A DNA stretch of 64,000 nt, from the NCBI GenBank assembly GCA_947650365.1, contig OX393550.1, forward strand, positions 122,390,374 through 122,454,373, read 5' to 3'. Position 1 is the first letter of the stretch. The number at the start of each line of letters is the position of its first letter. The stretch comes from Chamaelirium japonicum (Eukaryota; Streptophyta; Magnoliopsida; Liliales; Melanthiaceae). This document shows positions 37,583 through 49,589 of the stretch, piece by piece. The notes beneath the pieces are model-generated. The model was given only the letters and a program-made list of their open reading frames with translations. It was not told the DNA's origin and searched no databases. The position numbers were made by a program, and so were the translations under genes.

Positions 37583-37978
37583 ACGAAGGAATTAGAAAGG
37601 ATCAAACGAATGAATTAGAATGGATCGTGCGAATGAATTAGAATATAGATCGTACGAATGAATTAGAATGGATCGTACGAATGAATTCGAATGTATCCTT
37701 TCTAATTTATTCGTACGATCCATTCTAATTCATTCGTACGATCCTTTCTAATTCCTTCGTACGAATAAAATAGAATGGATCGTATGAATGAATTAGAATG
37801 GATCGTTCAAATGAATTAGAATAGATTGTGCGAATGAATTAGAATGGATCGCACGAATGAATTAGAATGGATCGTGCGAATAAATTAGAATGGATCGTAT
37901 GAATGAATTAGAATGGATCGTGCGAATGAATTAGAATATGGATCGTACGAAGGAATTAGAATGGATCGTACGAATGAA
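37583..37978. repeat. flip cluster (copy B)
   Basis: Counterpart of 30268-30663. The flips are CGTACG (37580-37585), GAATTC (37683-37688), CGTACG (37758-37763) and GAATTC (37976-37981). Confidence 0.9.
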
Positions 37979-38423
37979 TTCGAATGTATCCTTTCTAATT
38001 TATTCGTACGATCCATTCTAATTCCTTCGTACGATCCATTCTAATTCATTCGTACGATCCATTCTAATTCATTCGCACGATCCATTCTAATTCATTCCTA
38101 CGATCCAATATAATTCATTCGTACTATCCATTCTAATTCCTTTGTACGATCCATTCTAATTCCTTCGTACGATCCATTCTAATTCATTCGTACGATCCAT
38201 TCTAATTCCTTCATATGATCCATTGTAATTCATTCGTACGGTATGATTCATTCTAATTCATTCGTATGATTCATTCTAATTCAATCCATTCTAATTCATT
38301 CGTACGATCCATTCTAATTCATTCGTACGATTCATTCTAATTCAATCTATTCTAATTCATTCGTACGAATGTATCCTTTCTAATTCATTCGTACGATTCA
38401 TTCTAATTCAATCCATTCTAATT
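37979..38423 (-). repeat. satellite block, minus orientation (in copy B)
   Basis: Counterpart of 30664-31108, ending at the same ATTCTAATTCATTAGAAT junction. Confidence 0.92.
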
Positions 38424-40544
38424 CATTAGAATAAATCGTATGAATGAAATAGAATGGATCGTATGAATGAATTAGAATGGATCGTACGAATGAATTAGAA
38501 TGGATCGTACGAATGAATTAGAATGGATCGTATGGATCGTACGAATGAGTAAGAATGGATTGTACGAATGAAATAGAATAGATCGTACGAATGAATTAGA
38601 ATGGATCGTATGAATGAATTAGAATCGATCGTACGAATGAGTAAGAATGGATCGTACGAATGAATTAGAATGGATCGTACGAATGAATTAGAATGGATCG
38701 TATGAATGAAATAGAATGGATCGTATGCAATGAATTAGAATGGATCGTGTGAATGAATTAGAATGGATCGTGCGAATGAATTAGAATGGATTGAATTAGA
38801 ATGAATCGTACGAATGAATTAGAATGGATCGTATGAATGAATTAGAATGGATCGTACGAATGAATTAGAATGGATCGTATGAATGAATTAGAATGGATCG
38901 TATGAATGAATTAGAATAAATCGTACGAATGAATTAGAATGGATCGTACAAATGAATTAGAATGGATACATTCGTGCGAATGAATTAGAATGGATCGTAT
39001 GAATGAATTAGATTGGATCGTATGCATGAATTAGAATGGATCGTGCGAATGAATTAGAATGGATCGTACGAATGAATTAGAATGGATCGAACGAATGAAT
39101 TAGAATGGATACATTCGTGCAAAAGAATTAGAATGGATTGTATGAATGAATTAGAATGGATCGTGCGAATGAATTAGAATGGATCGTACGAATGAATTAG
39201 AATGGATACATTCGTGCGAAAGAATTAGAATAGATCGTATGAATGAATTAGAATGGATCATATGAATAAAATAGAATAGATCATACGAATGAATTAGAAT
39301 GGATCGTGCGAATGAATTAGAATGGATTGTACGAATGAATTAGAATGGATCGTACGAAGGAATTAGAATGGATCGTACGAATGAATTAGAATAGATCGTA
39401 CGAATGAATTAGAATGGATACGAATGGATCGTACGAATGAGTAAGAATGGATCGTACGAATGAAATAGAATGGATCGTACAAATGAATTAGAATGGATTG
39501 AATTAGAATGAATCTTACGAATGAATTAGAATGGATCGTACGAATGAATTAGAATGGATCGTACGAATGAATTAGAATGGATTGAATTAGAATGGATCGT
39601 ACGATAAGAATGGATCGTACGAATGAAATAGAATAGATCGTACGGATAAATGAATTTGGATCGTACGAATGAATTAGAAAGGATATATTCGTGCGAATGA
39701 ATTAGAATAGATCGTATGAATGAATTAGATCGGATCACATTAATGAATTAGAATGGATCGTGCGAATAAATTAGAATGGATCGTACGAATAAATTAGAAT
39801 GGATCGTACGAATGAATTAGAATGGATCGTGCGAATGAATTAGAATGGATCGTGCGAATGAATTAGAATGGATCGTACGAATGAATTAGAATGGATCGTA
39901 TGAATGAATTAGATTGGATCGTATTAATGAATTAGAATGGATCGTATGAATGAATTAGAATAGATCGTGCGAATGAATTAGAATGGATCGTACGAATGAA
40001 TTACAATGGATCGTACGAAGGAATTAGAATGGATTGTACGAATGAAATAGAATGGATCGTATGAATGAATTAGAATGGATTGAATTAGAATGAATCGTAC
40101 GAATGAATTAGAATGAATCATACCTTACGAATGAATTAGAACGGATCATACGAAGGAATTAGAATGGATCGTACGAATGAATTAGAATGGATCGTACGAA
40201 TGAATTAGAATGGATCGTACGGAGGAATTAGAATGGATCGTACGAAGGAATTAGAATGGATAGTACGAATGAATTAGAATGGATACCTTCATGCAAATGA
40301 ATTAGAATGGATCGTACGAATGAGTAAGAATGGATCATACGAATGAAATAGAATGGATCGTATGAATGAATTAGAATGGATCGTGCGAATGAATTAGAAT
40401 GGATCGTACGAATGAATTAGAATGGATCATACGAATGAATTAGAATGGATCGTACGAATGAATTAGAATGAATCGTACGAATGAATTAGAATGGATCGTG
40501 CGAATGAATTAGAATGGATCGTACGAATGAAACAGAATGGATTC
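38424..40544 (+). repeat. satellite block, plus orientation (in copy B)
   Basis: Counterpart of 31109-33229. The truncated module ACGATAAG, GGATAAATGAATTTGG is at 39598-39664. Differences from A include GTGTG for GTGCG near 38750 and CATACG for CGTACG near 39285, typical CpG-site changes. Confidence 0.93.
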
Positions 40545-41160
40545 GCACGAATGTATCCATTCTAATTCATTCGTACGATCCATTCTAATTCATTCATACA
40601 ATCCATTCTAATTCATTCGCACGATCCATTCGCATTCACTCAAACGATCCATTCTAATTCATTCGTACGATCCATTCTAATTCATTCGCACGAATGTATC
40701 CATTCTAATTCATTCGTACGATCTATTCTAATTCATTCGTACGATCCATTCTTACTCATTCGTACGATCCATTCTAATTCATTCGTTCGATCCATTCTAA
40801 TTCATTCGTACGGTCCATTCTAATTTATTCGCACGATCCATTCTAATTCATGCATACGATCCAATCTAATTCATTCATACGATCCATTCTAATTCATTCG
40901 CACAAAGGTATCCATTCTACTTCATTCGTACTATCCATTCTAATTCCTTCGTACGATCCATTCTAATTCCTTCGTACGATCCATTCTAATTCATTCGTAC
41001 GATCTATTCTAATTCATTCGTACGATCCATTCTAATTCATTCGTATGATCCATTCTAATTCATTCGTACGATCCATTCTAATTCATTCGTACGATTCATT
41101 CTAATTCATTCATACGATCCATTCTAATTCATTTGCACGAAGGTATCCATTCTATTTCGC
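40545..41160 (-). repeat. satellite block, minus orientation (in copy B)
   Basis: Counterpart of 33230-33845, with CGCATTCACTCAAAC near 40629. Its end has decayed to TTTCGCACAAATG. Confidence 0.92.
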
Positions 41161-42162
41161 ACAAATGAATTAGAATGGATTATATGATTGAATTAGAATG
41201 GATCGTATGAATGAATTAGAATGGATCGTACGAATGAATTAGAATGGATCGTGCGAATGAATTAGAATGGATCGTGCGAATGAATTAGAATGGATCGTAC
41301 GAATGAATTAGAATGGATCGTATAAATGAATTAGATTGGATCGTATTAATGAATTAGAATGGATCGTCCTTATGAATTAGAATAGATCGTACGAATGAAT
41401 TAGAATGGATACGAATGGATCGTACGAATGAGTAAGAATGGATCGTACGAATGAAATAGAATGGATTGTACGAATGAATTAGAATGGATACATTCGTGCG
41501 AATGAATTAGGATGGATCGTATGAATGAATTAGAATGGATCGTACGAATGAATTAGAATGGATACATTCTTGCGAATGAATTAGAATGGATCGTATGAAT
41601 GAATTAGAATCGATCATACGAATGAATTAGAATGGATCATGCGAATGAATTAGAATGGATCGTGCGAATGAATTAGAATGGATCATATGAATAAATTAGA
41701 ATGGATCGTATGAATGAAATAGAATGGATCGTACGAATGAATTAGAATGGATCGTGCGAATGAATTAGAATGGATCGTGCGACGGAATTAGAATGGATAG
41801 TACGAATGAATTAGAATGGATACCTTCGTGCAAATGAAATAGAATGGATCGTACGAATGAATTAGAGTAGATTGTGCGAATGGATTAGAATGGATCATAC
41901 GATTGAGTAAGAATGGATTGTACGAATGAAATAGAATAGATCGTACGAATGAATTAGAATGGATCGTACGAATGAATTAGAATGGATCGTTCGAATGAAT
42001 TAGAATAGATTGTGCGAATAAATTAGAATGGATCGTACGAATAAATTAGAATGGATCGTGCGAATAAATTAGAATAGATCGTATGAATGAATTAGAATGG
42101 ATCGTGCGAATGAATTAGAATATGGATCGTACGAAGGAATTAGAATGGATCGTACGAATGAA
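41161..42162 (+). repeat. satellite block, plus orientation (in copy B)
   Basis: Counterpart of 33846-34869, one monomer shorter near 41250. It ends with AGAATATGG and GAATTC (42160-42165); the following long monomer reads TTTCC where other copies read TATCC. Confidence 0.92.
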
Positions 42163-43077
42163 TTCGAATGTTTCCTTTCTAATTCATTCGTACGATCCAT
42201 TCTAATTCCTTCGTACGATCCATTCTAATTCATTCGTACGATCCATTCTAATTCATTCGCAAGATCCATTCTAATTCATTCGTACGATCCAATCTAATTC
42301 ATTCGTACGATCCATTCTAATTCATTCGCACAATCTATTCTAATTCATTCGTACGATCCATTCTAATTTATTCGCACGATCCTTTCTAATTCATTCATAC
42401 GATCCATTCTATTTCATTAGTACGATCCATTCTTACTCATTCGTACGATCCATTCTAATTCATTTGCACAAAGGTATCCATTCTAATTCATTCGTACTAT
42501 CCATTCTAATTCATTCGTACGATCCATTCTAATTCATTCGCAAGATCCATTCTAATTCATTCATACGATCCATTCTATTTCATTCGTACGATCCATTCTT
42601 ACTCATTCGTACGATCCATTCTAATTCATTTGCACGAAGGTATCCATTCTAATTCCTTCGTACGATCCATTCTAATTACTTCGTACGATCCATTCTAATT
42701 CCTTCGTACAATCCATTCTAATTCATTCGCACAATCTATTCTAATTCACTCAAACGATCCATTCTATTTCATTCGTACGATCCATTCTAATTTATTCGCA
42801 CGATCCATTCTAATTCCTTCGTATGATCCATTCTAATTCATTCGTACGGTATGATTCATTCTAATTCATTCGTACGATTCATTCTAATGCAATCCAGTCT
42901 AATTCATTCGTACGATCCATTCTAATTCATTCGTACGATCCATTCTAATTCATTCGTACGATCCATTCTAATTCATTCGTACGATGCATTCTAATTCATT
43001 CGCACGATCCATTCTAATTCCTTCGTATGATCCATTCTAATTCATTCGTACGGTATGATTCATTCTAATTCATTCGT
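42163..43077 (-). repeat. satellite block, minus orientation
   Basis: The first 130 bp end copy B; from about 42290 the order follows that of 59700-60100 (AATCTAATTC, GCACAATC, then GGTATCC long monomers near 42475 and 42640, then GGTATGATTC near 42847 and 43048). It ends at CATTCGTACGAATG (CGTACG 43075-43080). Confidence 0.92.
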
Positions 43078-44497
43078 ACGAATGGATCGTTCGAATGAAT
43101 TAGAATAGATTGTGCGAAGGAATTAGAATGAATCGTACGAATGAATTAGAACGGATGCATTCGTGCGAATGAATTAGAATGGATCGTATGAGTGTGAATG
43201 AATTAGAATGGATTGTGCGAATGAATTAGAGTGGATACATTCGTACAAATGAATTTGAATAGATTGTGCGAATGAATTAGAATGGATCGTACGAATGAAA
43301 TAGAATGGATCGTTTGAATGAATTAGAATGGATCGTACTTATGAATTAGAATGGGTCATACGAATGAAATAGAATGGATCGTACGAATGAATTAGAATGG
43401 ATCGTGCGAATGAATTAGAATGGATCGTACGAATGACTTAGAATGGATCGTTCGAATGAATTAGAATAGATTGTGCGAATGAATTAGAATGGATCGTACG
43501 AATGAATTAGAACGGATACATTCGTACGAATGAATTAGAATGGATCGTATGAGTGTGAATGAATTAGAATGGATTATGCGAATGAATTAGAATGGATCGT
43601 ACGAATGAATTAGAATGGATAGTACGAATGAATTAGAATGGATACATTCGTGCAAAAGAAGTAGAATGGATTGTATGAATGAATTAGAATGGATCGTGCG
43701 AATGAATTAGAATGGATCGTACGAATGAGTAAGAATGGATCGTACGAATGAATTAGAATGGATCGTACGAATGAATTAGAATGGATACATTCGTGCGAAT
43801 GAATTAGAATGGATCATATGAATGAATTAGAAAGGATCGTTTGAGTGAATGCGAATGGATCGTGCGAATGAATTAGAATGGATCGTACGAATGACTTAGA
43901 ATGGATCGTTCGAATGAATTAGAATAGATTGTGCGAATGAATTAGAATGGATCATACGAATGAATTAGAACGGATACATTCGTGTGAATGAATTAGAATG
44001 GATCGTATGAGTGTGAATAAATTAGAATGGATTGTGCGAGTGAATTAGAATGGATCGTACGAATGAATTAGAATGGATCGTACGAATGAATTAGAATGGA
44101 TCGTGTGAATGAATTAGAATGGATCGTGCGAATGAATTAGAATGGATACATTCATGCGAATGAATTAGAATGGATCATACGAATGAATTAGAATGGATTC
44201 ATTCGTGCGAATGAATTAGATTGGATCGTACGAATGAATTAGAATGGATCGTACGAATGAATTAGAATGGATCGTATGAATGAATTAGAATGGATCGTGC
44301 GAATGAATTAGAATGGATCGTATTAATGAATTTGAATGGATCGTACGAATGAATTAGAATGGAACGTACGAATGAATTAGAATGGATCGTAGAATTGATC
44401 GTATGAATGAATTAGATTGGATCGTACGAATTAGTAAGAATGGATCATACGAATGAATTAGAATGGATCGTACGAATGAATTAGAATGGATACATTT
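43078..44497 (+). repeat. satellite block, plus orientation
   Basis: Plus-form block in which one segment recurs three times: GATCGTTCG at 43085, 43446 and 43904, each followed by AGATTGTGCG, an ACGGAT long monomer and GTATGAGTGTGAAT (spacings 361 and 458). It ends at ACATTTCGTACGATCC. Confidence 0.93.
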
Positions 44498-44770
44498 CGT
44501 ACGATCCATTCTAATTCATTCGTACGATCTATTCTAATTCATTCATGCAATCCAGTCTAATTCATTCGTACGAAGGAATTAGAAAGGATCGTATGAATGA
44601 ATTAGAATGGATCGTACGAATGAAATAGAATGGATCCATTCTTACTCATTCGTACGATTCATTCTAATTCAATCCATTCTAATTCATTCGCATTATCCAT
44701 TCTAATTCATTCGTACGATCGATTCTAATTCATTCATACGATCCATTCTAATTTATTCGCACGATCCATT
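43750..44770. repeat. dispersed segmental copy, paired with about 26080-27070
   Basis: Direct copy of the 26-kb segment at an offset of about 17.7 kb, including the inverted form of the three-flip module. Confidence 0.8.
44498..44634. repeat. three-flip module, copy 4 (inverted)
   Basis: Flips at ACATTTCGTACG (about 44491-44502), CGTACG (44567-44572) and GGATCC (44632-44637). Same orientation as the 26800 copy and opposite to the 7183 and 17443 copies. Confidence 0.9.
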
Positions 44771-45226
44771 CTAATTCATTCGTACGATCTATTCCATTTC
44801 ATTCATACAATCCATTCTTACTCAATCGTATGATCCATTCTAATCCATTCGCACAATCTATTCTAATTCATTCATGCGATCCATTCTAATTTATTCGCAC
44901 GATCCATTCTAATTCCTTCGTAAGATCCATTCTAATTCATTCGTACGGTATGATTCATTCTAATTCATTCGTACGATTCATTCTAATTCAATCCATTCTA
45001 ATTCATTCGTATGATCCACTCTAATTCATTCGTACGATCCATTCTAATTCATTCGTACGATTCATTCTAATTCAATCCATTCTAATTCATTCGTACGATC
45101 CATTCTTACTCATTCGTACGATCCATTCTAATTCATTCGCACGAATGAATCCATTCTAATTCATTCGTACGATCCATTCTAATTCATTCGCACGATCCAT
45201 TCTTACTCATTCGTACGATCCATTCT
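44635..45226 (-). repeat. satellite block, minus orientation
   Basis: Minus-form block with GGTATGATTC near 44948 and 38-bp composites. It turns to plus at CATTCTAATGGATCG (about 45222-45236), where the minus AATT part joins directly to a plus GGATCG; this junction is seen only here. Confidence 0.9.
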
Positions 45227-45429
45227 AATGGATCGTACGAATGAATTAGAATGGATTGTACGAATGAATTAGAATGGATCGTACGAATGAATTAGAATGG
45301 ATCATATGAATGAATTAGAATGGATCGTTTGAGTGAATGCGATTGGATCGTGCGAATGAATTAGAATGGATTGTACGAATGAATTAGAATGGATCGTACG
45401 AATGAATTAGAATGGATACATTCGTGCGA
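45227..45429 (+). repeat. short satellite block, plus orientation
   Basis: About nine monomers with the GTTTGAGTGAATGCG module near 45328, ending at ACATTCGTGCGAATCC. The same series of modules and the same end are found at 11090-11221, 28830-28930 (partly) and 57490-57640. Confidence 0.92.
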
Positions 45430-45903
45430 ATCCATTCTATTTCATTCGTACGATCCATTCTAATTCATTCGCACGATCCATTCTAATTCATTTATACGAT
45501 CCATTCTAATTCATTCGTACGATCCATTCTAATTCATTCGTACGATCCATTCTAATTCATTCGCACAATCTATTCTAATTCATTAGTACGATCCATTCTA
45601 ATTTATTCACACGATCCATTCTAATTCCTTCGTATGATCCATTCTAATTCATTCGTACGGTATGATTCATTCTAATTCATTCGTACAATTCATTCTAATT
45701 CAATCCATTCTAATTCATTCGTACGATCCATTCTAATTCATTCGTACGATCCAGTCTAATTCATTCGTACGATTTATTCTAATTCAATCCATTCTAATTC
45801 ATTCGTACGATCCATTCTTACTCATTCGTACGATCCATTCTAATTCATTCGCACGAATGAATCCATTCTAATTCATTCGTACGATCCATTCTAATTCATT
45901 CGT
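45430..45903 (-). repeat. satellite block, minus orientation
   Basis: Minus-form block with GGTATGATTC near 45659 and 38-bp composites, ending at CATTCGTACGAATG (CGTACG 45901-45906). Confidence 0.92.
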
Positions 45904-46619
45904 ACGAATGAAATAGAATGGATCGTACGAAGGATTTAGAAAGGATCGTATAAACGAATTAGAATGGATCGTACGAATGAAATAGAATAGATCGTACGAA
46001 TGAATTAGAATGGATCGTATGAATGAATTAGATTGGATCGTATGAATGAATTAGAATGGATCGTATGGATGAATTAGAATAGATTATCCGAATGAATTAG
46101 AATGGATCGTACGAATGAATTAGAATGGATACATTCGTGCGAATGAATTAGAATGGATCGTATGAATGAATTAGAATCGATCGTACGAATGAATTAGAAT
46201 GGATCATGCGAATGAATTAGAATGGATCGTGCGAATGAATTAGAATGGATCGTATGAATGAATTAGAATGGATCGTATGAATGAATTAGAATGGATCGTG
46301 AGAATGAATTAGAAAGGATCGTACGAATGAAATAGAATGGATTGTTTGAATGAATTAGAATGGATCGTGCGAATGAATTAGAATGGATCGTATCAATAAA
46401 TTAGAATGGATCGTGCGAATGAATTAGAATGGATCGTACGAATGAGTAAGAATGGATCGTACGAATGAATTAGAATGGATTGAATTAGAATGAATCGTAC
46501 GAATGAATTAGAATAGATCGTGCGAATGAATTAGAATGGATCATACGAATGAATTAGAATGGATCGTACGAATGAATTAGAATGGATCGTACGAATGAAT
46601 TAGAAAGGATACATTCGAA
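45904..46619 (+). repeat. satellite block, plus orientation
   Basis: Plus-form block with GAATCGATCG near 46175 and a 38-bp composite near 46478. It ends at AAAGGATACATTCGAATTC (GAATTC 46617-46622). Confidence 0.92.
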
Positions 46620-47437
46620 TTCATTCGTACGATCCATTCTAATTCATTCGTACGATCTATATTCTAATTCATTCGCACGATCCATTCTAATTCATTCATA
46701 CGATCTATTCTAATTCACTCAAACGATCCATTCTAATTCATTCATATGATCCATTCTAATTCATTCGCACGAATGCATCCATTCTAATTCATTCGTACGA
46801 TCCATTCTAATTCATTTGTACGAATGTATCCACTCTAATTCATTCATACGATTCATTCTAATTCATTCGCACGAATGTATCCATTCTAATTCATTCGCAC
46901 GATCCATTCTAATTCATTCGTACGATCCATTCTAATTTATTCGCACGATCCATTCTAATTCATTCATACGATCCATTCTAATTCATTCGTACGATCCATT
47001 CTAATTCATTCGCACGAATGTATCCATTCTAATTCATTCGTACGATCCATTCTAATTCATTTGTACAAATGTATCCACTCTAATTCATTCGTATGATCCA
47101 TTCTAATTCATTCGCACGAATATATCCATTCTAATTCATTCGTACGATCCATTCTAATTCATTCGTACGATCCATTCTAATTCATTCGTACGATCTATTC
47201 TAATTCCTTCGTATGATCCATTCTAATTCATTCGCACGAATGTATCCATTCTAATTCATTCGTACGATCCATTCTAATTCATTCATACGGTATGATTCAT
47301 TCTAAACGATCCATTCTAATTCATTCGCACAATCTATTCTAATTCATTCGAACGATCCATTTAAGTCATTCGTACGATCCATTCTAATTCATTCGTACGA
47401 TCCATTGTAATTCATTCGTACGATTCATTCTAATTCA
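46620..47437 (-). repeat. satellite block, minus orientation
   Basis: Minus-form block. The AT-expanded monomer (CTATATTCTA near 46667) follows the GAATTC junction. From 47040 the order resembles 21835-22180, down to the shortened GGTATGATTCATTCTAAACG near 47289 and the ATTCTAATTCATTAGAAT exit. Confidence 0.92.
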
Positions 47438-47513
47438 TTAGAATGGATCGTACGAATGAATTAGAATGGATTCAATTAGAATGAATCGTACGAATGAATT
47501 CTAATTCATTCGT
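47438..47513. repeat. cluster of close orientation flips
   Basis: Plus form to GAATTC (47496-47501), about 15 bases of minus form, then plus again at CGTACG (47511-47516). Unlike the other GAATTC sites this one reads GAATTCTAATTC, so it is an AATT-based junction and not the ACATT-linked one. Confidence 0.85.
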
Positions 47514-49589
47514 ACGAATGAAATAGAATGGATCATACGAATGAATTGGAATGGATACATTCGTGCGAATGAATTAGAATGGATCGTATGAATGAATTAG
47601 AGTGGCTACATTCGTACAAATGAATTAGAATGGATCGTGCGAATGAATTAGAATGGATCGTGTGAATGAATTAGAATGGATCGTACGAATGAATTAGAAT
47701 GGATCGTATGAATGAATTAGATTGGATCGTATTAATGAATTAGAATGGATCGTGCGAATGAATTAGAATGGATCGTACGAATGAATTAGAATGGATACGA
47801 ATGGATCGTACGAATGAGTAAGAATGGATCGTACGAATGAAATAGAATGGATTGTACGAATGAATTAGAATGGATACATTCGTGCGAATGAATTAGGATG
47901 GATCGTATGAATGAATTAGAATAGATTGTGCGAATGAATTAGAATGGATCGTACGAATGAATTAGAATGGATACATTCATGCGAATGAATTAGAATGGAT
48001 CGTATGAATGAATTAGAATGGATCATATGAGTGAATTAGAATGGATACGAAGGAATTAGAATGGATCGTACGAAGGAATTAGAATGGAGAATGGATCGTG
48101 CGAATGTATTAGAATGGATCGTGCGATAAGAATGGATCGTACGAATGAAACAGAATAGATCGTATGGATAAATGAATTTGGATCTTGCTAATGAATTAGA
48201 ATGGATCGTACGAATGAATTAGAATGGATCGTACGAATGAGTAAGAATGGATCGTACGAATGAAATAGAATGGATCGTATGAATGAATTAGAATGGATCA
48301 TGCGAATGAATTAGAATGGATCGTACGAATGAATTAGAATGGATACATTCGTGCGAATGAATTAGAATGGATCATACGAAGGAATTAGAATGGATCGTAC
48401 GAATGAATTAGAATGGATCGTACGAATGAGTTAGAATGGATCGTACGAATGAATTAGAATGGATACATTCGTGCGAATGAATTAGAATGGATCATACGAA
48501 TGAATTAGAGTTGATACATTCGTGTGAATGAATTAAAATGGATAATACGAATGAGTAAGAATGGTTCGTAGAATTAGAATGGATCGTATGAATGAATTAG
48601 AATGGATACATACGAATGAATTAGAATGGATCGTGCGAATGAAATAGAATGGATCGTACTAATGAAATAGAATGGATCGTATGAATGAATTAGAATGGAT
48701 CGTGCGAATGAATTAGAATGGATCGTACAAATGAATTAGAATAGATTGTGCGAATGAATTAGAATGGATCGTACGAATGAATTAGAATGGATCGTACAAA
48801 TGAATTAGAATGGATCATATGAATGAATTAGAATGGATCGTTTGAGTGAATGCGAATGGATCGTGCGAATGAATTAGAATGTTTTGTACGAATGAATTTG
48901 AATGGATCGTACGAATGATCTAGAATGGATACATTCGTGCGAAAGAATTAGAATGGATCGTATGAATGAATTAGATTGGATCGTATAAATGAATTAGAAT
49001 GGATCGTACGAATGAATTAGAATGGATCGTGCTAATGAATTAGAATGGATCATGCGAATGAATTAGAATGGATCGTGCGAATGAATTAGAATGGATCGTA
49101 CGAATGAATTAGAATGGATTGTACGAATGAATTAGAATGGATAGTTCGAATGAATTAGAATAGATTGTGCGAATGAATTAGAATGGATCGTACGAATGAA
49201 TTAGAAAGGATCGTGCGAATGAATTAAAATGGATCGTATGAATGAAATAGAACGGATCGTATGAATTAGAATGGATCGTACGAATGAATTAGAATAGATT
49301 GTGCGAATGGATTAGAATGGATCATATGATTGAGTAAGAAAGGATTGTACGAATGAAATAGAATAGATCGTACGAATGAATTAGAATGGATCGTATGAAT
49401 GAATTAGAATGGATCGTTTGAATGAATTAGAATAGATTGTGCGAATGAATTAGAATGGATCGTATGAATGAATTAGAATGGATCGTGCGAATAAATTAGA
49501 ATGGATCGTATGAATGAATTAGAATGGATCGTGCGAATGAATTAGAATATGGATCGTACGAAGGAATTAGAATGGATCGTACGAATGAA
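47514..49589 (+). repeat. satellite block, plus orientation
   Basis: Plus-form block. It holds the truncated module CGATAAG, GGATAAATGAATTTGG at 48120-48186, an odd join GGAGAATGG near 48084, a shortened GTTCGTAGAATTAG near 48563, and GTTTGAGTGAATGCG near 48840. It ends at AGAATATGG and GAATTC (49587-49592). Confidence 0.93.

Larger units (their letters stand above)
34910..42290. repeat. large tandem duplication, copy B (about 7.3 kb)
   Basis: Direct repeat of 27480-34997. The match to the end of A stops at 42290, where B reads AATCTAATTC while the A/B join reads ATTCTATTTC. After 42290 the sequence instead resembles 59700 onward. This is the pattern expected from one unequal exchange between sister or homologous arrays. 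Confidence 0.93.

Noticed and set aside
27480-42290. The 7.4-kb repeat as an assembly error
   Set aside because: Not excluded, but the copies differ by a 90-bp gain, two monomer-sized gaps and many single bases, and the join lies in sequence shared by both ends, so a real unequal exchange is the simpler reading.
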